Of a stretch of 42,286 nucleotides of DNA, positions 16,543 to 22,329 are shown in pieces. The notes below the pieces were generated by a model, which had not been told where the DNA came from, did no database searches, and saw only the letters and a program-made list of their open reading frames with translations. Each line of letters starts with the position of its first letter. Position 1 is the first letter of the stretch. The position numbers and the translations under genes were made by a program. The stretch comes from Arenicella sp. Its GTDB lineage: Bacteria; Pseudomonadota; Gammaproteobacteria; Arenicellales; Arenicellaceae. Location of the stretch: assembly GCA_023301745.1 (NCBI GenBank), contig JALZVW010000066.1, positions 1 to 42,286 of the forward strand. Reading direction: 5' to 3'.

Positions 16543-17499
16543 ATGTCCTGTACTAAAAAAATAGCCTACACCGTTGGAGAACCTGCGGGAATTGGCCCTG
16601 AACTCATTCTACAACTCGCCAATACAGATGCGCTCAATGATGTCGTCGTAATTGGCGACGCTCGCTTGCTCGATCATCGAGCTAAAAAGCTAGGGCTTGA
16701 GATTCCTAAACAGCTTGATCTTGTAGATATACCTATCCAAAAGATAGACTGCTGCGGCCATGCGCATACAGAAAATGTAGAGGGTGTTATAGACATGCTC
16801 AATACCGCTGTCGATGGCTGTATGAATGACCAATTTTCGGCAATGGTCACCGGCCCACTGCATAAAGGAGTCATTAATGATACCGGGCGGCTATTCTCTG
16901 GTCACACCGAATATTTGGCCGCGAGAACCGGGGCGGCTAAACCGGTAATGATGCTTGCTACATCGAGTTTGCGTGTGGCACTCGTAACAACTCACCTTCC
17001 ACTGAAAGATGTTAGTGCGGCGATCACACAAGAATTGGTGATCGAAATATGTCAAATAATTCATCATGACATGAGAAAGAAATATGGAATTAGCCAACCA
17101 AGATTACTTGTTTGCGGTTTAAACCCCCACGCTGGCGAAGGCGGTCACTTAGGCATGGAAGAGATCGACGTCATCATCCCCGCACTAGAAATACTCAAAA
17201 GCCAAGACATTGATGTCGTCGGCCCCTTACCCGCCGACACTTTATTTACTCCTAAGTACCTAGAAAATGCCGATGTAGCGATTGCGATGTACCACGACCA
17301 AGGCCTGCCAGTACTGAAATCTCAAGGCTTCGGCAGTGCCGCAAACATTACCCTAGGGCTCCCAATTATTAGAACCTCGGTAGACCATGGCACCGCGTTT
17401 GACTTAGCTGGCACCGGTCAAGCGGATACCGGCAGTTTATTAACTGCGCTGACAGTGGCGCGCGAAATGGCCGCATTGCCTTTTAAGAGAAAAATATGA
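16543..17499 (+). CDS. pdxA: 4-hydroxythreonine-4-phosphate dehydrogenase (PdxA)
   Basis: A 318-residue PdxA. The start T-V-G-E-P-A-G-I-G-P-E, the V-T-G-P-L-H-K-G-V-I-N block near 106-116, S-G-H-T-E-Y-L-A, G-L-N-P-H-A-G-E-G-G-H-L-G and M-Y-H-D-Q-G-L-P-V-L-K supply the conserved metal-binding histidines and the substrate site. It oxidises 4-phosphohydroxy-threonine in pyridoxal 5'-phosphate synthesis, using NAD(P)+ and a divalent metal. Its last four bases overlap the start of rsmA (ATGA). The surA-pdxA-rsmA order of many gammaproteobacteria is kept only in part, because surA is not next to it. Confidence 0.96.
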   Translation: MSCTKKIAYTVGEPAGIGPELILQLANTDALNDVVVIGDARLLDHRAKKLGLEIPKQLDLVDIPIQKIDCCGHAHTENVEGVIDMLNTAVDGCMNDQFSAMVTGPLHKGVINDTGRLFSGHTEYLAARTGAAKPVMMLATSSLRVALVTTHLPLKDVSAAITQELVIEICQIIHHDMRKKYGISQPRLLVCGLNPHAGEGGHLGMEEIDVIIPALEILKSQDIDVVGPLPADTLFTPKYLENADVAIAMYHDQGLPVLKSQGFGSAANITLGLPIIRTSVDHGTAFDLAGTGQADTGSLLTALTVAREMAALPFKRKI

Positions 17500-18299
17500 G
17501 TAAATTTGCCGCGCCACGTAAGTCATTAGGGCAAAATTTTTTACAAGACCCAAATATTATTAATAAAATAGTCGAAGGTCTTGGTATCACAAAGACTGAC
17601 ACAGTGGTCGAAATCGGCCCAGGTCGTGGCGCACTGACTGAACTAATTATTCCGCAAGCTGGCCATACGCATTTGATTGAATTCGATCGAGATCTAGTGC
17701 AGCACTGGCAATCTAGAGCTGAGTCGAATGACAGCTTAACCGTGCACGGGGTCGATGTGATGAAGTTTGATCTTGACGAAATAATTGGCACCACGTCAAA
17801 GAGACTTAAAGTTATCGGAAACCTGCCGTACAACATCTCAAGCCCAGTGTTGTTTCACTTAATGCATTACGCCGACGCGATTGAGCACCAAGTGGTCATG
17901 CTGCAAAAAGAAGTGGTAGAGCGCATGGCTTCGGGCTCTGGGAGCAAACAATACGGGCGATTATCGGTAATGCTACAACAACGCTATCAAATAGAAAATC
18001 TTTTCAAGGTTCCACCGACCGCCTTCTTTCCGCCACCAAAGGTTGACTCTGCAATTGCTCGATTAACTCCTTTGAGAGACATTCCGCACCCCGTTACTAG
18101 CCAAACTAATTTCGAAAAAGTGGTGAAGCAGGCCTTCAGCATGCGCCGTAAAACCTTACGCAATACCTTAAAGGGCTTATTAAGCTCGGAACAAATCGAA
18201 TCACTCAATATAGACCCGAGCGCACGCGCTGAAACTCTTGAGGTTTCAGACTTCGCCGCACTAAGTAACACGTATACAATGAACGAAGAAAGTACTTAA
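17496..18299 (+). CDS. rsmA: 16S rRNA dimethyladenosine transferase (RsmA/KsgA)
   Basis: A 267-residue KsgA. The hallmarks are L-G-Q-N-F-L-Q-D near residues 10-17, the SAM-binding E-I-G-P-G-R-G-A-L-T at 40-49 and the catalytic N-L-P-Y-N-I-S-S at about 109-116. The C-terminal domain has F-P-P-P-K-V-D-S-A and A-F-S-M-R-R-K-T-L-R-N. It dimethylates two adjacent adenosines near the 3' end of 16S rRNA during late small-subunit assembly. Its ATG overlaps the pdxA stop, so translation is coupled. The apaG gene that often follows is absent, and rpmE comes next instead. Confidence 0.96.
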   Translation: MSKFAAPRKSLGQNFLQDPNIINKIVEGLGITKTDTVVEIGPGRGALTELIIPQAGHTHLIEFDRDLVQHWQSRAESNDSLTVHGVDVMKFDLDEIIGTTSKRLKVIGNLPYNISSPVLFHLMHYADAIEHQVVMLQKEVVERMASGSGSKQYGRLSVMLQQRYQIENLFKVPPTAFFPPPKVDSAIARLTPLRDIPHPVTSQTNFEKVVKQAFSMRRKTLRNTLKGLLSSEQIESLNIDPSARAETLEVSDFAALSNTYTMNEEST

Positions 18300-18327
18300 A
18301 ATTCAAGTAATTTTGTGTAAAGTTATC

Positions 18328-18356
18328 TTGAATTGGTTTAGAGCTTGGTTTATATT
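18328..18356 (+). promoter_or_regulatory. Candidate sigma-70 promoter of rpmE
   Basis: TTGAAT (18328-18333) and TATATT (18351-18356) are separated by exactly 17 bases, each with five of six consensus bases. The predicted start is near 18363, giving a leader of about 59 bases. This is the clearest canonical promoter in the window. Confidence 0.7.
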
Positions 18357-18373
18357 CGCCGGCCCTGAGTAAT

Positions 18374-18397
18374 GAATTCGCGCCAAATCACGAATTC
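18374..18397 (+). promoter_or_regulatory. Inverted repeat in the rpmE leader, possible L31 autoregulatory site
   Basis: The arms GAATTCG (18374-18380) and CGAATTC (18391-18397) are perfectly complementary with a 10-base loop, and lie inside the predicted rpmE 5' leader, ending 13 bases before the AGGAG ribosome site at 18411-18415. Leaders of L31 mRNAs in gammaproteobacteria are known targets of autoregulation by the protein. I cannot confirm that this matches the described motif. Confidence 0.35.
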
Positions 18398-18421
18398 GAT
18401 CTCTAATAATAGGAGAACATC

Positions 18422-18625
18422 ATGAAAGCAGACATACATCCAGCGTACGGCAAAATTAACGTAACCTGTGCATGCGGAAATAAATTTGAGACAGCATCAA
18501 CGCTAGGCAATGACCTACATGTTGAAATTTGCTCTGATTGCCATCCGTTTTATACTGGCAAACAGAAGGTAATGGACACAGCAGGCCGTGTTGGCCGCTT
18601 CAAAAGTCGTTACGGCAAAAAATAA
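18422..18625 (+). CDS. rpmE: 50S ribosomal protein L31, zinc-binding form
   Basis: A 67-residue L31. It starts M-K-A-D-I-H-P-A-Y and carries four cysteines (C16, C18, C37 and C40, the last two as [12 protein letters not shown]), so it is the zinc-containing C+ form rather than the zinc-free paralogue. The [10 protein letters not shown] end is typical. A good AGGAG lies 6 bases before the ATG. It has its own promoter and its own terminator and so is a single-gene transcription unit. C+ L31 also serves as a mobile zinc reserve in other bacteria, but no zinc-free paralogue is present in this window. Confidence 0.97.
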   Translation: MKADIHPAYGKINVTCACGNKFETASTLGNDLHVEICSDCHPFYTGKQKVMDTAGRVGRFKSRYGKK

Positions 18626-18665
18626 ATTTCTCGCAGTTAGAGTTATTTTTCTCACAGATGAGACG

Positions 18666-18692
18666 AAAAAGGCGCTTAATAGCGCCTTTTTT
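18666..18692 (+). terminator. Rho-independent terminator of rpmE
   Basis: Stem GGCGCT/AGCGCC with loop TAAT, preceded by a run of A and followed by six T. The A and T runs extend the stem, and the A-run would also serve the opposite strand. It lies 40 bases after the rpmE stop. Confidence 0.9.
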
Positions 18693-18874
18693 AGTGCTCG
18701 TTAGCAACACTAAGACGTAAATTGATTCATAAATACAGAGAACCCGCTTGCCGACACGGCAAATATCTTGCTCAAAAAGCTGACCCCAGCCGCTAAGACT
18801 CATCAACGCTTCCTCAAAGAAGGAAAGTTCATCGTAGTGATTTTTTAAATTACCCCAGAAATCAACATTCAGTG

Positions 18875-18899
18875 TTGAATAGTACCGCTTAAGCCCCAT
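18875..18899 (+). promoter_or_regulatory. Candidate sigma-32 (heat-shock) promoter upstream of rpoH
   Basis: TTGAA (18875-18879), a 14-base spacer and CCCCAT (18894-18899). In E. coli the groE and dnaK heat-shock promoters have TTGAA or TTGAT and CCCCAT separated by 13-14 bases, so the fit is good, although the base before TTGAA is G rather than C. The start point would be near 18907, about 45 bases before the CIRCE element. The match was made by eye and short motifs occur by chance. Confidence 0.45.
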
Positions 18900-18951
18900 C
18901 AGTCTATTAATCAGTTATAAATATTTCCGTTATTAACAGAATTTAAATTTA

Positions 18952-18978
18952 TTAGCACTCTTCATGTGCGAGTGCTAA
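18952..18978 (+). promoter_or_regulatory. Perfect CIRCE element (HrcA operator) upstream of rpoH
   Basis: TTAGCACTC (18952-18960), a 9-base spacer and GAGTGCTAA (18970-18978) match the CIRCE consensus at every position. CIRCE is bound by the heat-shock repressor HrcA, normally in front of groESL or dnaK operons. Here the only downstream gene is rpoH, whose ATG is 99 bases further on. hrcA itself is not in the window. Confidence 0.95.
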
Positions 18979-18995
18979 TATGCTTTTATAGACAT

Positions 18996-19014
18996 GTTGC
19001 TAATGATTAGCAAC
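18996..19014 (+). promoter_or_regulatory. Second inverted repeat between CIRCE and rpoH
   Basis: GTTGCTAA (18996-19003), TGA, TTAGCAAC (19007-19014) is a perfect 8+8 palindrome with a 3-base centre. It contains the same TGCTAA and TTAGCA hexamers as CIRCE but in the opposite order, with the dyad turned inside out. It could be an operator for another regulator or a hairpin in the rpoH mRNA leader. Confidence 0.6.
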
Positions 19015-19077
19015 CGCTGAACATCGCTCAAACGAGTGCCTAAATTAGGGCTCAATGAGAGCACAGGAGAAATCACT

Positions 19078-19923
19078 ATGGCTACTGCTAACCCAGTATC
19101 TCTATATCAAGACACTAATTTAGCGGGCTTTTTGAAAGTCGCTAATAATGCACCAGTGCTCAGTGCTGAGCATGAAGCTCGCCTTGCTCGAAAATTTCGT
19201 GATAACGAAGATGTTGATGCCGCACGCGAACTAGTTGTATCTCAACTACGCCATGTTATTCACGTTGCCAAAGGCTTTACCGGTTATGGTTTACCAGTCT
19301 CAGACCTTATCCAAGAAGGCAATATCGGCCTAATGAAAGCGGTCAAGAACTTCGACCCCGAACGCGGCATCCGCTTAGTTTCATATGCCGTTCATTGGAT
19401 CAAAGCCGAGATTTATGAATACGTTCTCAAAAACTGGAAAATCGTCAAAGTTGCGACCACTAAAGCTCAACGTAAGTTGTTCTTTAACCTGCGTAAAAGT
19501 CGCAAGTCACTCAGCGCAATGACGGAGCAAGAAACCCAAGACCTCGCTAGCAATTTAGATGTGCCGGTTAAAACGGTACGCGAAATGGAATTGCGCATGA
19601 CCAGCTCTGATGTCGCGTTTGACGGTATCGACAGTGATGACGATGACTTTGTCACTAGCCCATCAGGTTACTTGCCCGACATGCGCTTCAACCCTGAAGA
19701 GTTAGCCATGAAAACCGAGACCAGCGACAATAATCGCAACGCTCTGTATGACGCGATTGCTGATTTAGACGACCGCAGCAAAGACATTTTGCAGCGCCGT
19801 TGGTTATCAGATAAAAAAGCCACTCTTCATGAACTGGCTGCAGAATACAATATCTCTGCAGAACGCATACGCCAAATTGAAAAACGCGCGATGCAAAAAA
19901 TGAAAGGCCAGTTAGCCGCTTAA
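19078..19923 (+). CDS. rpoH: Heat-shock sigma factor RpoH (sigma-32)
   Basis: A 281-residue sigma factor from the ATG at 19078, chosen because AGGAG lies 8 bases upstream and RpoH proteins start close before L-x-x-Y. Region 2 (L-I-Q-E-G-N-I-G-L-M-K-A-V through W-I-K-A-E-I-Y-E-Y) is followed by the RpoH box Q-R-K-L-F-F-N-L-R-K, which separates sigma-32 from other group 3 sigmas. Region 4 has the helix-turn-helix S-A-E-R-I-R-Q-I-E-K-R-A-M-Q-K-M-K. It directs transcription of chaperone and protease genes. The gene has its own control region with CIRCE and its own terminator, and is not next to ftsX as in many relatives. Confidence 0.96.
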   Translation: MATANPVSLYQDTNLAGFLKVANNAPVLSAEHEARLARKFRDNEDVDAARELVVSQLRHVIHVAKGFTGYGLPVSDLIQEGNIGLMKAVKNFDPERGIRLVSYAVHWIKAEIYEYVLKNWKIVKVATTKAQRKLFFNLRKSRKSLSAMTEQETQDLASNLDVPVKTVREMELRMTSSDVAFDGIDSDDDDFVTSPSGYLPDMRFNPEELAMKTETSDNNRNALYDAIADLDDRSKDILQRRWLSDKKATLHELAAEYNISAERIRQIEKRAMQKMKGQLAA

Positions 19924-19978
19924 TAGCGATCGTACTCTAAGGCTATTAGGCCAAACCTAGCTTCGCCAGCAAAAAAAT

Positions 19979-20007
19979 AGGCTCTTTCTTCGGAAAGAGC
20001 CTTTTTA
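19979..20007 (+). terminator. Rho-independent terminator of rpoH
   Basis: A near-ideal hairpin: a GGCTCTTTC stem, a TTCG tetraloop and GAAAGAGCC, preceded by A-rich sequence and followed by CTTTTTATT. It starts 56 bases after the rpoH stop. Confidence 0.95.
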
Positions 20008-20048
20008 TTGCCTGATTTAAGGCCGCGTTAAACTATTGCCTTTTTAGA

Positions 20049-20073
20049 CTCGAGCTTGTTTGTTAAGCTTGAG
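20049..20073 (+). promoter_or_regulatory. Inverted repeat upstream of gor
   Basis: CTCGAGCTT (20049-20057), loop GTTTGTT and AAGCTTGAG (20065-20073) pair over nine positions with one G-T pair. It lies 41 bases before the gor ATG and could be an operator or a leader hairpin. There is no T-run on the plus strand, so it is not a second terminator for rpoH. Confidence 0.4.
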
Positions 20074-20113
20074 GCTAGAAATAGCCAAAATCATTAAATA
20101 GGAATAATTGAAT

Positions 20114-21466
20114 ATGAGTAATTACGATTTGGTCGTCATTGGTGGTGGCTCAGGTGGTGTTCGAGCAGCGCGTATTGCCGCTGGCCATGGCGCTAAAGTA
20201 GCCATCTGCGAAGAATTTCGTTACGGCGGCACTTGCGTTATTCGCGGCTGTGTTCCAAAAAAAATGATGGTCTACGCGGCTCATTACCATGAAGACTTTG
20301 AAGACAGTCGCCACTACGGTTGGAATACAACCGTCGAAGGCTTTGATTGGCCTCGACTGATAGAAAACAAAGACACTGAAATCGATCGACTCAATGGTAT
20401 TTATGAAAATTTACTCAGCAATGCGGGAGTCGAAGTTTTATACGGTACAGCGAGCCTGGTCGATGCCAATACGGTAAAGTTGGGTGACCAGAACCTAACG
20501 GCCGATAAAATTCTGATCGCCACTGGCGGAACACCGTTTTTACCCAATATTACAGGTGTTGAGCATGCCATTAGCTCCAATGAAGTCTTCCACCTAGAAG
20601 AACAACCCAAATCAGCCATTGTAGTAGGCGGTGGTTATATAGCGGTGGAATTCGCAGGAATATTCCAGGGCATAGGCACCAACACGACATTGATTTATCG
20701 AGGCCCACAAATCTTGCGCGGCTTTGACAATGATATTCGAAATCACTTATCTGGTGAAATCGTAAAGAAAGGTATCGATTTACGATTAGAAACCAATATC
20801 GAGAGCATCGCATTGGACGCCAGTGGCCGCAAGCTTGTGACATTAACCGATGGCACCACCCAAACGGTTGATTGTGTTCTATACGCCACCGGTCGTAAGC
20901 CAAACGTGGAAGCCTTGAACCTCAAAAACGCGGGCGTTGAACTTGGGCCTAAAGGTGAAATTCCAGTTGATAAATATTCACGCACCAATATCGATAGCGT
21001 TTTCGCTGTGGGTGATGTAACTGATCGAATTGCATTAACACCGGTTGCGACAATGGAAGGCCATGCCTTCGCCGACACATTTTTTGGCAATAACGAGCGC
21101 TTTGCTGATCATACAAATGTGCCATCTGCCGTATTCTCACAACCGCCAATCGGCTCGATTGGTTTGGGCGAGGAGCAAGCACGCGAAGAATATGCCAATG
21201 TCGATACTTACTCATCTGAGTTTCGCATATTGAAGCACACGATCACGGATAACACCGAACGTACTCTAATGAAGTTAGTGGTCGATGCCGATACTGACGT
21301 TGTTATTGGCGCTCACATGGTTGGACCAGACGCCGCCGAGATCATGCAGGGTATTGCTATCGCAGTTAAAGCCGGCGCTAAGAAAGCCGACTTTGATGCA
21401 ACCGTTGGCATTCATCCGAGCACCGCCGAAGAGTTCTGCACCATGAGAACCAAAGACGCTAAGTAA
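20114..21466 (+). CDS. gor: Glutathione-disulfide reductase
   Basis: A 450-residue flavoprotein of glutathione reductase length, from the ATG at 20114 rather than the TTG two codons earlier. The FAD-binding G-G-G-S-G-G is at 10-15. The redox-active pair C41/C46 lies in G-T-C-V-I-R-G-C-V-P-K-K, where the VIRG form is typical of glutathione reductases of the alphaproteobacterial and plant-like type rather than C-V-N-V-G-C. The NADPH-binding G-G-G-Y-I-A-V-E-F-A follows, and the C-terminal H-P-S-T-A-E-E-F supplies the catalytic His-Glu pair. It keeps cytosolic glutathione reduced using NADPH. It stands alone behind the rpoH terminator. Confidence 0.92.
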   Translation: MSNYDLVVIGGGSGGVRAARIAAGHGAKVAICEEFRYGGTCVIRGCVPKKMMVYAAHYHEDFEDSRHYGWNTTVEGFDWPRLIENKDTEIDRLNGIYENLLSNAGVEVLYGTASLVDANTVKLGDQNLTADKILIATGGTPFLPNITGVEHAISSNEVFHLEEQPKSAIVVGGGYIAVEFAGIFQGIGTNTTLIYRGPQILRGFDNDIRNHLSGEIVKKGIDLRLETNIESIALDASGRKLVTLTDGTTQTVDCVLYATGRKPNVEALNLKNAGVELGPKGEIPVDKYSRTNIDSVFAVGDVTDRIALTPVATMEGHAFADTFFGNNERFADHTNVPSAVFSQPPIGSIGLGEEQAREEYANVDTYSSEFRILKHTITDNTERTLMKLVVDADTDVVIGAHMVGPDAAEIMQGIAIAVKAGAKKADFDATVGIHPSTAEEFCTMRTKDAK

Positions 21467-21483
21467 ATAGCAGCAATCGATTA

Positions 21484-21717
21484 ATGGCACGTTATAAAGA
21501 AGGGGAAATCCCCAAAGAACAACTCGCGGTGCACGCCAGTGACGACATGTTGTTGCTCACCGCGGTGTTGGGCGTTCTAATCGGCTTAGTGTTAACTTAC
21601 TTAGGCCGCAAGGGTTCTCAAATGTGGATGTGGGTCTGGGGTATAGGCTTGGTTTTTTGTAGCGCCTATTTAGGCTTATCAATGAGCATTGGCTTGAAAC
21701 TCTTTGAGCATTTCTAA
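21484..21717 (+). CDS. Small two-helix membrane protein, function unknown
   Basis: A 77-residue protein with two hydrophobic helices at about 22-40 and 47-68, joined by a basic G-R-K-G-S turn, with a charged N-terminal stretch (R-Y-K-E-G-E-I-P-K-E). I do not recognise a family. It begins 17 bases after gor and its last 14 bases overlap the next gene, so it is probably part of a gor, small membrane protein, UDG-like transcript. No function is proposed. Confidence 0.65.
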   Translation: MARYKEGEIPKEQLAVHASDDMLLLTAVLGVLIGLVLTYLGRKGSQMWMWVWGIGLVFCSAYLGLSMSIGLKLFEHF

Positions 21718-22303
21718 CACTAAAAAGCCTGACCTAGAGACACTCGTCAACGACGTCAGGCAATGCACGCTGTGTAGCGATAAACTTGAATACGGCGTAC
21801 GGCCGATTATACAGTTAAGCCGTTCATCAAAAATTCTCATAGCCGGACAGGCTCCTGGCTCTAAAGTACACGCCTCAGGGATCCCATTTGACGATGCTAG
21901 CGGCGACCGTTTGCGTGAATGGATGGGCATCGACGAGAACACATTCTATGATTCTGAAAAGGTGGCTATTTTGCCTATGGGCTTTTGCTATCCTGGCAAA
22001 GGAAAATCAGGCGATTTACCTCCAAGAGAGATATGTGCTGAGACTTGGCGAGCATCTTTATTAGATGCCATGCCACAGATCAAACTCACCTTAGTAATCG
22101 GTCAATATGCCTTAGCATGGCACTTCCCTGAATCAAAACAAGCACTTACCCAAGCCGTGAAGACTTGGGCTGAGTACCCAAAAAACATATTGCCACTACC
22201 TCACCCCAGCCCCCGCAACAACATCTGGCTTAAGAGGAATAACTGGTTTGAAACTAGCGTGCTTCCGGCACTCAAACAGCGTGTAGCCTCAGGGCTTAGC
22301 TAA
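21704..22303 (+). CDS. Uracil-DNA glycosylase family protein with probable iron-sulfur cluster
   Basis: A 199-residue protein of the UDG superfamily. Motif A, G-Q-A-P-G, is at 48-52 and motif B, H-P-S-P-R-N, at 167-172. Cysteines C21, C24, C95 and C111 have the C-x2-C ... C-x15-C spacing that binds [4Fe-4S] in family 4 enzymes. The variant motifs (Q in place of E in motif A, HPSP rather than HPAY) place it outside classical family 4, and uracil removal is likely but not certain. The start is a TTG inside the preceding gene, the only initiation codon near the beginning of the conserved region. It converges with ptrB. Confidence 0.8.
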   Translation: MSISNTKKPDLETLVNDVRQCTLCSDKLEYGVRPIIQLSRSSKILIAGQAPGSKVHASGIPFDDASGDRLREWMGIDENTFYDSEKVAILPMGFCYPGKGKSGDLPPREICAETWRASLLDAMPQIKLTLVIGQYALAWHFPESKQALTQAVKTWAEYPKNILPLPHPSPRNNIWLKRNNWFETSVLPALKQRVASGLS

Positions 22304-22329
22304 AGGTAGATTCGAGCATTGCTTAGATA

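Larger units (their letters stand above)
18626..19077. other. 452-base control region between rpmE and rpoH
   Basis: This stretch has no supported gene. It holds, in order, the rpmE terminator, about 180 bases with nothing I can assign, a sequence like a sigma-32 promoter at 18875-18899, a perfect CIRCE element at 18952-18978, a second inverted repeat at 18996-19014 and the rpoH ribosome site AGGAG at 19065-19069. The half-site TTAGCAAC of the second repeat also occurs alone at 18701-18708. Confidence 0.8.

Noticed and set aside
18600-18899. Minus-strand frame of 99 codons between rpmE and rpoH
   Set aside because: It crosses the rpmE terminator and the rpmE 3' end, has no ribosome site, and its start region overlaps the heat-shock promoter-like sequence. 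The composition is not clearly coding.
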